A stretch of DNA of 19,190 nt from an uncultured Lachnospiraceae bacterium (GTDB taxonomy: Bacteria; Bacillota; Clostridia; Lachnospirales; Lachnospiraceae). Under the pieces are notes generated by a model. It worked only from the letters and a program-made list of their open reading frames with translations, was not told the DNA's origin and made no database searches. The position numbers and the translations under genes were made by a program. Position 1 is the stretch's first letter, and each line of letters starts with the position of its first letter. Location of the stretch: the NCBI GenBank assembly GCA_910583815.1, contig CAJTZB010000019.1, positions 1 through 19,190 of the forward strand, written 5' to 3'. This document shows positions 6,858-13,992 of the stretch, piece by piece.

Positions 6858-7295
6858 TTATTTTATCATTATCAACCTGTTGGCATCTTTCATAACGTCT
6901 TGTATTGTTACCGACTTCATCTCCCTTTCCATTGCTTTCTGGATTTGTTTTAATCTTGTATCTAAAATAGCATGGATGTTCTTTCCAACCGGACAAAGCT
7001 GGTTTGGATTCTCATGAAAATGGAACAGCTCTCCTTCTTCTACACATTCCACGGCATTGTATACATCAAGCAATGTAATCTCACTGGCAGGTTTCTCTAT
7101 GTCTGTTCCGCCGCTGCCTCGTACAACATTTACTATTCCGGCTTTTTTTAACTGCTGCAGCAGCCTTCTTATCACGACAGGATTTACGTTGACGCTTGAT
7201 GCCAGAAAATCACTGGTCACTTTATAGTCATTTTTAAATGTTTCAATACATACAAGCACATGGACAGCAATCGTGAATCTGCTTGAAATCTGCAT
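6858..7295 (-). CDS. Rrf2-family transcriptional regulator
   Basis: A 145-residue regulator. It begins MQISSRFTIAVHVLVCIETF, the classic Rrf2 N-terminus. A winged helix at about 26-60 follows (VTSDFLASSVNVNPVVIRRL, then LKKAGIVNVVRGSGG), and then the ITLLDVYNAVE dimerisation segment. Cysteines are at 16, 84 and 101 only, and the NQLCPVGKN motif resembles the YwnA-like branch. The three-cysteine cluster of IscR-type iron-sulfur sensors is absent, so it more likely senses through single cysteines or a small ligand. I chose ATG 7295 (GGGGG 5 nt upstream) because the family starts there; ATG 7307 is an alternative. The predicted target is the downstream cupin gene. Confidence 0.88.
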   Translation of the reverse strand: MQISSRFTIAVHVLVCIETFKNDYKVTSDFLASSVNVNPVVIRRLLQQLKKAGIVNVVRGSGGTDIEKPASEITLLDVYNAVECVEEGELFHFHENPNQLCPVGKNIHAILDTRLKQIQKAMEREMKSVTIQDVMKDANRLIMIK

Positions 7296-7401
7296 ACTGA
7301 CCCCCATTCTGCCACCACAGGCGGCTTCCAATCTGAACAGGAACTTTATATAACAGCATAAACTCCCGGCTGAACAATCTCCCATCCAAACTTATTTTGA
7401 A

Positions 7402-7506
7402 CTATAGTATAGCAGAAATGTCCCAAGTCCTCAACTCTATTTTCTTTGGCTTTGTAGGACATAATATCAAGACTACCACGCTTGCTATTATTTTTTTCCT
7501 TTTCAT
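7402..7506 (-). CDS. Doubtful 34-codon ORF with lipoprotein-like N-terminus
   Basis: Just after the spoIIP stop (11-nt gap), an ATG at 7506 opens a 34-codon frame. It starts MKRKKIIASVVVLILC: four basic residues, a hydrophobic run and a Cys, like a miniature lipoprotein signal. The rest (PTKPKKIELRTWDISAIL) is unremarkable. A weak AAAGGG lies 8 nt upstream. It overlaps the Rrf2 promoter region. It could be a real small peptide, a remnant of a lost gene, or chance; I lean to remnant or chance. Confidence 0.2.
   Translation of the reverse strand: MKRKKIIASVVVLILCPTKPKKIELRTWDISAIL
7406..7434 (-). promoter_or_regulatory. Candidate promoter of the Rrf2-type gene
   Basis: TTGAGG (7434-7429), a 17-bp spacer and TATACT (7411-7406) on the minus strand. 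Expected start is near 7400, giving a leader of about 105 nt before the chosen ATG at 7295. Confidence 0.55.
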
Positions 7507-7517
7507 ACATAATCCCT

Positions 7518-8774
7518 TTATACCCCGGAAAGCACCTGTGCCAGTACGTCTGCCAGCGGCTCCATTGCATTAGAAGCCTCTTCTACCGTATTGTTGGATG
7601 TGCCAAGCTCAATCAGCAGGTAGCGTTCTGCCAGATGCATATTATAGCGGTAATCCTTTAGGAAAATTTTATTCATCAGTCCGGGATACATCTCATCTCC
7701 AATCAGCTTCATCTGAAAACTGAATGCGAGATTATATGGCAGATTTTTATTGGGGAGATAACTCAATTCCCCACTTGTATTACGGCTAAGGCCGTTAAAC
7801 AGCATGACCTTCGCCACCTGCTTCCCCTGTATCGTTGCCACACGCTTTGCCCCTGCATCCCTGTGCAGGTCAATAATCACCTCAATGCTTGGATTCTCCT
7901 TTAAAAGCTGCTCCATATATGTAAGTGCTTCATTATATGCATGACTTCGGTTGTCAGCCCCATTCTTCATATCAAATACTGTTTTGTCATGCAGCACCAC
8001 ATAGCCGTATTTCTCTGTCAGGTACTCCGCCAGCAAATCTCCCATGCCGACTACCGTATCCGCCTGCACGCCCTTTCTGCTGTCTGCAAAGGCCTCAGAA
8101 GCATGTGTATGATAAATCAGAATCTGTGGTGCATCCTTCTTTTTTTCCAATGACAAATCCGTTTTTAAGAAGCGCTCTGCACTGAAATTGCTTTCTGTCA
8201 TTTTTGTTGTCTGGTTTACAATATAAAATGTATCTTTTAAGTAGCCAAGCTGCTTTAAATTGGACAAAAGATACCGTTTTCCAACAATATCAGAAAGCTT
8301 CGGATATACCGCAGGAACAAGTCCGGTAAGGGACACCGCCGGCTTTGTCCCCGTTGTTACTGCCTGCTCTCCTGACGGCGCCACCTCCGTCCCTTGTGCA
8401 TCTGCAAGCTCTGCAGGCTTACCGGTCGGCACGGCGCTTGGAGCAGCAGGCGGACGGATATCACTTTGCACATACTGTACATCCAAGTATCCGTCCTCTG
8501 GTATCTGGGTGCTGTCCTTTCCTGTTTGTCCATCCTGCCATGCCTTGTCCTTTTCTGTATTTTTATCATCATCTGCCATATTCCCAGAACTCGCTTGGAC
8601 TGCCTCTTCTTTTCCCGAAAAAAATTCCGGAAGCACCGTCCTTATCTTATAATACAGCAATATACCGAGAGCCAGCATACAGAGAACCCCAACTTTAAGC
8701 AAGCTGCGGTTTTTCGGAAGCCTTGCATAAATCTTTGCTCTGAACCGGTAAATCCTGCGTCTTAACTGATTCAT
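7518..8774 (-). CDS. spoIIP: Stage II sporulation protein P
   Basis: A 418-residue membrane-anchored amidase and endopeptidase. With SpoIID and SpoIIM it degrades septal peptidoglycan so the mother cell can engulf the forespore. A basic N-terminus and one TM helix (27-44) are followed by a long Pro/Ala/Thr-rich low-complexity linker (50-150). The amidase domain contains QILIYHTHASEAF (217-229, His222/His224/Glu227), VIIDLHRD (299-306) and YNMHLAERYLLIELGTSNNT (377-396), the zinc-ligand and catalytic blocks of SpoIIP. AGGTGG lies 4-5 nt before the ATG. It starts 11 nt after gpr, so the two are probably co-transcribed, as in Bacillus. No convincing mother-cell sigma-E promoter was found in front of it, although mother-cell expression is expected for its role. 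Confidence 0.95.
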   Translation of the reverse strand: MNQLRRRIYRFRAKIYARLPKNRSLLKVGVLCMLALGILLYYKIRTVLPEFFSGKEEAVQASSGNMADDDKNTEKDKAWQDGQTGKDSTQIPEDGYLDVQYVQSDIRPPAAPSAVPTGKPAELADAQGTEVAPSGEQAVTTGTKPAVSLTGLVPAVYPKLSDIVGKRYLLSNLKQLGYLKDTFYIVNQTTKMTESNFSAERFLKTDLSLEKKKDAPQILIYHTHASEAFADSRKGVQADTVVGMGDLLAEYLTEKYGYVVLHDKTVFDMKNGADNRSHAYNEALTYMEQLLKENPSIEVIIDLHRDAGAKRVATIQGKQVAKVMLFNGLSRNTSGELSYLPNKNLPYNLAFSFQMKLIGDEMYPGLMNKIFLKDYRYNMHLAERYLLIELGTSNNTVEEASNAMEPLADVLAQVLSGV

Positions 8775-8785
8775 CCAACCACCTG

Positions 8786-9691
8786 CTATTTACTCTTAAT
8801 AAAGCGATTAATTCCGTCTGCCACCGTTTCACTGACATACCGAATCGAACAATCAATATTTTTAGGAGTCACAAACATATTTTTTACAAAACCGGTAAAA
8901 TCACGCTGTAAAAATTCTTCTGCTTCCCTTTTAAAATCAGGACGGCTCTTGGCAAACTGCTCCATCCCTTCCCTGACAATCGTTCCGGCATCTACTACCG
9001 TAGGAACTCCAAGTGCCAGCACCGGCCTGCCGATGCTCTCTTCATTGAGTGCCTGCCTGTTGTTTCCGATACCTGCTCCCGGGCAAATCCCGGTATCTGT
9101 AAGCTGAATCGTCGTATTCAGGCGATGCACGCTCTTTGCTGCAAGCGCATCAATCGCAAGCACAAGATCCGGCTTCGTCTCTCGCACGATTCCCTTAATC
9201 ATTTCCATTGTCTCCATGCCGGTCTGCGCCATAACGCCCGGCGCCATCGCACTGACATTCTGATAACCGTGTTTTTCCCCGAATTTTTCCCCAAATTCCT
9301 TAAACAAGTGCCTTGTCACCAACAGCTCTTCCACTACAAGAGGCCCAAGTGCATCTGCGGTAATATCTCTGTTTCCAAGCCCGATTACAAGGATACTTTT
9401 AGTTTTTTTCCCATTCATCAGCTTTAAAATCTGTGCCTCAATCTCTTTTTCTGTTGCAGTCCGGCACTTTTCCTCCTCATTCAGCAGCTCCGGAATCTCA
9501 ATTGTAATATACTTGCCTCTTGGTTTTCCCATCGCCTGGGCACCGTCTTCATTAAAAATGTCAACGGTTGTCACCTTAATGCCTTTCATTTTTCCGGTTT
9601 CTTCTTTGAGTGCCACACCAGATATTTCTATATTGTCTTCTTCAAAGCTTTCCCGCACTTCTAACGCAAGGTCTGTTCTGAATTCCATCAT
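8786..9691 (-). CDS. gpr: Germination protease GPR
   Basis: A spore endopeptidase that cleaves small acid-soluble proteins (SASPs) during germination. It is made as a zymogen in the forespore and processed by removal of a short N-terminal propeptide. Family blocks are visible: RTDLALEVRE near the start, KTKSILVIGLGNRDITADALGP, SAMAPGVMAQTG, DLVLAIDALAAKSVHRLNTT, TDTGICPGAGIGNNR, and VLALGVPTVVDAGTI. At about 301 residues it is shorter than the Bacillus protein, mostly at the propeptide, where only 3-4 residues precede RTDLA. Two adjacent ATGs (9691 and 9688) are both compatible with AGGTGAGG upstream; I took 9691. It is the first gene of gpr-spoIIP, divergent from rpsT, the same neighbourhood as in Bacillus. 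A sigma-G-like -10 lies ~85 nt upstream. Confidence 0.95.
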   Translation of the reverse strand: MMEFRTDLALEVRESFEEDNIEISGVALKEETGKMKGIKVTTVDIFNEDGAQAMGKPRGKYITIEIPELLNEEEKCRTATEKEIEAQILKLMNGKKTKSILVIGLGNRDITADALGPLVVEELLVTRHLFKEFGEKFGEKHGYQNVSAMAPGVMAQTGMETMEMIKGIVRETKPDLVLAIDALAAKSVHRLNTTIQLTDTGICPGAGIGNNRQALNEESIGRPVLALGVPTVVDAGTIVREGMEQFAKSRPDFKREAEEFLQRDFTGFVKNMFVTPKNIDCSIRYVSETVADGINRFIKSK

Positions 9692-9728
9692 TGCCTCACC
9701 TGCTTTCTCCATTGTATGCCCATCTTTC

Positions 9729-9758
9729 TATTCCATAAGCGCATTTTCCTATGGAATA
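9729..9758. repeat. 9-bp perfect inverted repeat in the gpr leader
   Basis: TATTCCATA (9729-9737) and TATGGAATA (9750-9758) flank a 12-nt loop, between the predicted gpr start site and its ribosome-binding site. No U-tract follows on either strand, so it is not an ordinary terminator. It could stabilise the forespore mRNA or be a protein-binding site. Confidence 0.55.
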
Positions 9759-9775
9759 AAAAGAGAGACATATTA

Positions 9776-9804
9776 TAGTATGCGGCAGTCATGAAAAATA
9801 TATC
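9776..9804 (-). promoter_or_regulatory. Sigma-G/sigma-F-type promoter of gpr-spoIIP
   Basis: On the minus strand CATACTA (9782-9776) is an exact match to the sigma-F/sigma-G -10 consensus. Upstream by 16 bp is GATATA (9804-9799), a weaker fit to the -35 (TGNATA-like). In Bacillus, gpr is a forespore gene read by these sigma factors, so both sequence and context agree. Confidence 0.65.
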
Positions 9805-9863
9805 CGCAAAGGCTGCAAGAAAACGTTCTGAAATATTTTTTTCATAATAGATACAGGAATGTC

Positions 9864-9892
9864 TTGACATAATTCGTCCTTTGTATTATGAT
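9864..9892 (+). promoter_or_regulatory. Strong sigma-A promoter of rpsT
   Basis: A perfect TTGACA (9864-9869), a 17-bp spacer and TATGAT (9887-9892). Expected start is near 9899, giving a leader of about 78 nt before the UUG codon. Confidence 0.85.
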
Positions 9893-9900
9893 AAAACAGT

Positions 9901-9934
9901 ATGCTTGGTTGAAGCATCCGTGTCTCGTTTCAAC
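9901..9934 (+). promoter_or_regulatory. rpsT leader with two mutually exclusive hairpins
   Basis: Hairpin 1 is ATGCTT (9901-9906) with AAGCAT (9912-9917), loop GGTTG. Alternative hairpin 2 is GTTGAA (9908-9913) with TTCAAC (9929-9934), extended by G-U pairs. They share bases 9908-9913, so only one can form. The structures sit at the very 5' end of the predicted rpsT transcript, where ribosomal-protein autoregulation often acts. Confidence 0.35.
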
Positions 9935-9976
9935 TGTTAGAAAGAAAACAAGATTATTGCATTGGAGGTGTTTTCA

Positions 9977-10240
9977 TTGGCTAATATTAAGTCTGCAAAG
10001 AAGAGAATCAGAGTAATTGAAACCAAGACTTTAAGAAATAAAATGATCAAGTCTAAGGTTAAGACATTAGTAAAGAAAGTTGAGTCTGCCGTGGCTGCCG
10101 GAGACAAAGCTCTCGCTACTACTGCTTTAAAGGACGCTGTTGTTGCAATCGATAAGGCTGCAGCAAAGGGCATTTTCCATAAAAATACAGCTGCAAGAAA
10201 AGTGTCCAAGCTCGCTAAGGCTGTAAACAAAGTTGCTTAA
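9977..10240 (+). CDS. rpsT: 30S ribosomal protein S20
   Basis: An 87-residue primary-binding 30S protein that contacts 16S rRNA. The sequence has the usual basic, alanine/lysine-rich helical makeup. It starts ANIKSAKKRIR after the initiator and contains the conserved C-terminal KGIFHKNTAARKVSKLAKAV. Translation begins at UUG 9977, placed 6 nt after GGAGGTG. An in-frame TTG at 9962 would put the ribosome-binding site inside the gene and add five non-family residues. A UUG start is also used by E. coli rpsT, where it contributes to S20 autoregulation; the same may hold here. It has its own promoter and ends in a strong terminator before hisS, and is divergent from gpr. Confidence 0.96.
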   Translation: MANIKSAKKRIRVIETKTLRNKMIKSKVKTLVKKVESAVAAGDKALATTALKDAVVAIDKAAAKGIFHKNTAARKVSKLAKAVNKVA

Positions 10241-10256
10241 TGACATAGTAAAACAA

Positions 10257-10290
10257 GGGCCGTAGCGATTTTATGCTATGGCCTTTTTTC
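10257..10290 (+). terminator. Rho-independent terminator after rpsT
   Basis: GGCCGTAGC (10258-10266) pairs with GCTATGGCC (10275-10283) over 9 bp with one G-U pair and an 8-nt loop, followed by TTTTTTC. It lies 17 nt beyond the rpsT stop and only about 27 nt before the hisS start. Confidence 0.9.
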
Positions 10291-10316
10291 TTTCACAAAA
10301 AAGAAAGGACCGCTTT

Positions 10317-11555
10317 ATGAAACTGACTTCCGTAAAAGGAACCAATGACTATCTCCCAAGGGAAACTGCCCTGCGTGATTTCCTGCAGGGAAAAATTTTG
10401 GAAACTTACCGCTCCTGCGGCTTTGAACGGATTACAACTCCTATTTTAGAGGATATTGAAAACCTGGACAAAAGCGAAGGCGGCGAAAATCTTGGACTGA
10501 TTTTTAAGGTAATGAAACGTGGTGATAAGCTGACAGAAGCACTGGCTGGCGGAAACCCAAAAGAACTCGCTGATATTGGGCTCCGCTACGATTTGACGCT
10601 TCCGCTCTCTCGTTATTATGCATGTCACCGCAATGCCCTTGGTACTCCGTTTAAGGTTATCCAACTGGACCGGGTGTTTCGTGCAGAACGTCCACAGAAA
10701 GGACGCCTGCGTGAATTCGTGCAGTGTGACATTGATATTCTAGGTTCTTCTTCTGCAAACTGCGAAGTAGAACTGATTGACACAACCGCAAAGGCACTGC
10801 TTGCTGTTGGCATTGAACATTTTAAAGTACGCATCAATGACCGGCGCATCTTGAAGAGCCTTATTTCTTTTGCAGGATTTGCCGAAGAGGACGCTGACAG
10901 TGTCTGCATCACATTAGACAAGCTGGATAAGATAGGTGCAGATGGCGTAAAAGAAGAGCTTCTTTCCAAAGGCTTTGATCCGGACAGCATTGAACGCTTC
11001 GTCTCCATAATGGGCATTACGCCTTTCACTTTAGAAGAAGCCAGAAAATACTGCTCTGATACGGAAGCAGTGGACAGCGTTGCCTCCATTATGGCTTCTG
11101 TTGAGGCCCTTTCAGAAGGACGCTATGAGATTGTATATGACCGTTCTTTAGTCCGTGGACAGGGGTACTATACCGGCACAATCTTTGAGGTAGAATCCCT
11201 TGACTTTGGAAGCTCCATTGCAGGAGGCGGACGCTATGACAATATGATTGGCAAATTTATTGGTGAAAACATTCCTGCTGTCGGCTTTTCCATCGGCTTT
11301 GAGCGGATTGCAAGCATCCTTTCTGCAAAGGCAGACACACTTCCTTCGGTAAAAAAACGACTTGCAGTGATTTACTCGGAGTCGCAGGTAGTTTCTGCTA
11401 TCCAGACCGCAGACGGTTATCGTAAAGACTATGATGTTGCGCTGTTTGAAAAGCCAAAAAAGCTTGGAAAACTGTTTGCAAAATTAGAAGAAGCAGGCTA
11501 TTACGGATGCCTGATTACGGATGAATCTGCCGAACTGAAAGTATTTCATGCTTAA
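10317..11555 (+). CDS. hisS: Histidyl-tRNA synthetase (short C-terminal domain)
   Basis: A 412-residue class II synthetase that charges tRNA-His. Visible motifs are LRYDLTLPLSRY (89-100), motif 2 FRAERPQKGRLREFVQCDID (121-140), the histidine-binding loop LVRGQGYYTGTIFE (278-291; many enzymes have GLDYY here), GGGRYDNMIGKF (303-314) and motif 3 VGFSIGFERI (322-331). All active-site elements are present, which argues against the catalytically dead HisZ paralogue. The segment after motif 3 is short: about 67 residues ending ITDESAELKVFHA, without the usual GEQ-type end of the anticodon-binding domain. The ATG at 10317 follows AAAGGA by 7-8 nt. There is no T-box leader; the gene begins just behind the rpsT terminator, so it relies on read-through or an unseen promoter. 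Confidence 0.9.
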   Translation: MKLTSVKGTNDYLPRETALRDFLQGKILETYRSCGFERITTPILEDIENLDKSEGGENLGLIFKVMKRGDKLTEALAGGNPKELADIGLRYDLTLPLSRYYACHRNALGTPFKVIQLDRVFRAERPQKGRLREFVQCDIDILGSSSANCEVELIDTTAKALLAVGIEHFKVRINDRRILKSLISFAGFAEEDADSVCITLDKLDKIGADGVKEELLSKGFDPDSIERFVSIMGITPFTLEEARKYCSDTEAVDSVASIMASVEALSEGRYEIVYDRSLVRGQGYYTGTIFEVESLDFGSSIAGGGRYDNMIGKFIGENIPAVGFSIGFERIASILSAKADTLPSVKKRLAVIYSESQVVSAIQTADGYRKDYDVALFEKPKKLGKLFAKLEEAGYYGCLITDESAELKVFHA

Positions 11556-11558
11556 CAA

Positions 11559-11597
11559 TATCAGGGAAGCGTTGATGAAACCAACGCTTCCCTGATA
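11559..11597. terminator. 16-bp perfect hairpin between convergent hisS and HelD genes
   Basis: TATCAGGGAAGCGTTG (11559-11574) and CAACGCTTCCCTGATA (11582-11597) form a perfect 16-bp stem with a 7-nt loop, directly after the hisS stop. It is probably a shared terminator, but no run of T follows on either strand (AGTTATCC on plus, TTGTTAAG on minus). Confidence 0.6.
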
Positions 11598-11610
11598 GTT
11601 ATCCATAGCA

Positions 11611-11724
11611 TTATTCTATCTTATCAAGCTGTGAAAGATTAACTCCTAAACTCGTCAGTGTAACCTTCAATTCAATATACCCATCACCTACTTTCTTTGC
11701 ACCATTGCCTTGACTGCTACAGCT
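11611..11724 (-). pseudogene. 37-codon coding-like remnant after the HelD gene
   Basis: Immediately after the HelD stop (TGA, then an in-frame TAA), the same frame stays open for 37 codons to a TAA at 11611. It reads SCSSQGNGAKKVGDGYIE, then LKVTLTSLGVNLSQLDKIE. The composition looks like real protein: an amphipathic C-terminus, and an N-terminus like the region behind a lipobox Cys. There is no ATG or GTG start and no ribosome-binding site. I interpret it as the 3' end of a lost gene, perhaps a lipoprotein. Translation through tandem stops is unlikely. Confidence 0.35.
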
Positions 11725-11727
11725 TTA

Positions 11728-13839
11728 TCATAGCGGATTACTTTGGAAGCGTAAAGCCTTTTTCTGCCCTGTTATAGCTATTTCGCTCCTCTCCCCGAAA
11801 CCATATAACGTCAGTTCGTGCAGCGCCCTTGTCGCAGCAATATATAGTATCTGCCGGTGGTAATCGGAAAAATAAGTGTCTTTCTGCACATATACTACGT
11901 GTACACTGTCAAATTCCAGCCCCTTTGCCAGATAAAACGTCGTAATGACGATTCCTTGCTCCATATGGCTGCTTTCAGCAGAGAGCAGCGAAACCGGCAG
12001 TTTTTCCTTTAGTTCTGCATACAGAAGCAATGCCTCTTCCCATGTTTTTGTCAGCACTGCTATCGTATCAAAACCTGCTGCCATTCCCTCCTCTTTTTTC
12101 CGAAGCGTAAAGGAAAGACGTTCTTTCAGCTGTTCTGTCATTTCCTGTCTGGTTGCCGATAAAAGATATTCCGGTGGTGTTCCGTGGCGTTCAAACGCTT
12201 CCTCTCCTTCAATTCCTGCAATCTGGTTGGCAAACTGTGAAATTTCCGTCGTGGAACGGTAGCTTTTTCTTAAGGTAAGCAGCTTCGCCTGTTTTCCAAA
12301 TACCTCCTTGCAAAGTTCCTGCGCATTTGGCTTTCCCGGCACCGCCTGCTGCTCCCTGTCGCCAAGTATTGTCATAGGACAGGAAAAAAGCTTGCTAAGC
12401 AGCAAAAACTGCACATAAGAATAGTCCTGCATCTCATCTACAATTAAGTGCTTGATTCCGCTCCGTGCCATGCCGCCGGACAGCAGATACCGCAAATAGA
12501 GCATTGGATATACATCCTCATACGGAATATGCTCTGCAAGCTCTGAAATTTCGGTTCGGCCGCTCTCCCTCAAGAAGCGGTTGTACAGAACAAACGGATT
12601 TTTTGTTTCATACATTGCATCCAGCTTTGATTCCACAATGCCTCGCTCCAACACATCATATTCTCTGTCAAGCAGCGTCTCCTGTTCATCAATGATATAA
12701 TCCGCAAGCGTCTGCATCCTTGCCAGTATCGGAATTTCCGGAAACTTCTCATAAAACAAGGTCCGAAGCTCCTCTACGGATTTACTCAGTTTTTTATAGG
12801 AAAGCGGACGGAAATTCATCAAATCATCCTCTAGCAGCAACACAAAGCGCTGCAGTTCTTCTGCATATTCCCTGCTCTGCTTCTCCTGCACCTGACGCTG
12901 ATACTCTTCTGCCTCCTGCTCCTCCATACAAAGCAGACGCTCCAGATAGTGATAGCGGTCTTCTGCCTCTTTGTATGGCTTCAGCTCTTTATACGCATAT
13001 AAGTCAAGTGTCATTTCCAGAATATTTTCCTCGCCAAGCTCCGGCAAAATATGTGAAATATATTCCGAAAACACCGGATTCGGAGACAATATCAGAATCT
13101 GCTTCGCCAAAAGCTGTGTCCTGTGGTGATACAGCAAATAAGCAACGCGGTGCAGCGCCACCGAGGTCTTGCCGGAACCGGCGCTTCCCTGAATAACCAG
13201 AATCCGGTCGGATTCGTTGCGTATAATTGCATTCTGCTCCTTCTGAATCGTACTGACAATACTTTTTAACCTTGCGTTTGCATTCATGGAAAGCTCCCGC
13301 TGCAGTACTTCGTCATTTACCACAACATCACTGTCAATCACATACAGAAGCTTTCCTTCCTTGATTTTATATTGATATTTTTTGAGAAGCTCCCCGGAGA
13401 TTGTTCCTGCCGGCGCCTGAAACGATGCTTCCCCAATATCATAGTCATAAAACAGGCCGGAAATCGGCGCGCGCCAGTCGCAGACGAGCGGCGCTTCTGC
13501 TTTGGACGGAGAAAAATCACCAATTCCGATATAATAAGTTTCTTCCTCATCCTCCCCATCATACCGAAACGTAACGGCGGCAAAATAAGGAGAGTCCAGC
13601 ATTTTCTTATAGCGTGCATATTTTTTTGCCAGTTCCTTATGTGCACTCGCTTCTTCCTGAAACAGCCGGTCATTGTCCGTCCTCTCATATCCATACTCAT
13701 CAAATTCTGTATAGTTTTCCCAGTAGTACTCCTGCATCTTGGATATTTCCAAGCGTCTTGCTTCCATCTTCTGCTCCAGCTCTGCCACGGCTGTTTCTAA
13801 CTTCTTTAATACCCCACTTAAATATGCCTCTTGCTCCAT
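11728..13839 (-). CDS. HelD-type UvrD/Rep-like helicase (RNA polymerase recycling ATPase)
   Basis: A 703-residue superfamily 1 ATPase. In Firmicutes, HelD binds RNA polymerase and frees stalled or post-termination complexes. The N-terminal ~85 residues are a charged coiled coil, the arm that enters the polymerase channel in HelD. A segment VCDWRAPISGLFYDYDIGEA, typical of this family, follows. Walker A is IQGSAGSGKTSVALHR (about 217-231), Walker B LIVDEMQDYS (465-474), then LRKSYRST, KGLEFDSVHV and LYIAATRALHELTLYG (helicase motifs IV-VI). The length fits the family. I chose ATG 13839, 7 nt after GAAGG; the GTG two codons upstream is less likely. It is transcribed alone from a promoter embedded in the upstream gene's terminator and is convergent with hisS. 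Confidence 0.92.
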   Translation of the reverse strand: MEQEAYLSGVLKKLETAVAELEQKMEARRLEISKMQEYYWENYTEFDEYGYERTDNDRLFQEEASAHKELAKKYARYKKMLDSPYFAAVTFRYDGEDEEETYYIGIGDFSPSKAEAPLVCDWRAPISGLFYDYDIGEASFQAPAGTISGELLKKYQYKIKEGKLLYVIDSDVVVNDEVLQRELSMNANARLKSIVSTIQKEQNAIIRNESDRILVIQGSAGSGKTSVALHRVAYLLYHHRTQLLAKQILILSPNPVFSEYISHILPELGEENILEMTLDLYAYKELKPYKEAEDRYHYLERLLCMEEQEAEEYQRQVQEKQSREYAEELQRFVLLLEDDLMNFRPLSYKKLSKSVEELRTLFYEKFPEIPILARMQTLADYIIDEQETLLDREYDVLERGIVESKLDAMYETKNPFVLYNRFLRESGRTEISELAEHIPYEDVYPMLYLRYLLSGGMARSGIKHLIVDEMQDYSYVQFLLLSKLFSCPMTILGDREQQAVPGKPNAQELCKEVFGKQAKLLTLRKSYRSTTEISQFANQIAGIEGEEAFERHGTPPEYLLSATRQEMTEQLKERLSFTLRKKEEGMAAGFDTIAVLTKTWEEALLLYAELKEKLPVSLLSAESSHMEQGIVITTFYLAKGLEFDSVHVVYVQKDTYFSDYHRQILYIAATRALHELTLYGFGERSEIAITGQKKALRFQSNPL

Positions 13840-13880
13840 TGGCACACCTTCCCCTTCTCAAATAGAATTTAGTACTACTG

Positions 13881-13908
13881 ATTATACGGATTCCTGGCAT
13901 AAAAACAA
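13881..13908 (-). promoter_or_regulatory. Promoter of the HelD-type gene
   Basis: On the minus strand TATAAT (13886-13881) is a perfect -10. TTGTTT (13908-13903), 16 bp upstream, is a weak -35 that lies within the T-tract of the preceding terminator. The expected leader is about 35 nt. Confidence 0.6.
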
Positions 13909-13929
13909 GGCTGGTTTTTTCCCAGCCTT
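13901..13929 (-). terminator. Rho-independent terminator of the acyltransferase-GH3-phosphotransferase run
   Basis: AAGGCTGG (13907-13914) and CCAGCCTT (13922-13929) form a perfect 8-bp stem with a 7-nt loop. On the minus strand GTTTTTATG follows. It lies about 64 nt after the phosphotransferase stop. Confidence 0.75.
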
Positions 13930-13992
13930 TGTGCTATAATAGATACAGAAAATAAATCTTATGCAATTTCAGAAATTCTAAACAACAGACTG

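Noticed and set aside
7346..7570. Open frame of 74 codons on the minus strand between spoIIP and the Rrf2 gene
   Set aside because: It overlaps the spoIIP end in another frame and the Rrf2 promoter, without a ribosome-binding site.
9711..9718. CATACAAT on the minus strand as a sigma-E -10
   Set aside because: The -10 match is exact but no suitable -35 lies 14-15 bp upstream, and the transcript would start only about 12 nt before the gpr start codon.
10241..10316. T-box riboswitch in front of hisS
   Set aside because: The 76-nt gap is filled by the rpsT terminator and the ribosome-binding site; there is no room for T-box stems.
13935..13940. TATAAT on the plus strand near the HelD/phosphotransferase gap
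   Set aside because: It would fire antisense into the phosphotransferase gene, has no good -35, and no plus-strand gene follows.
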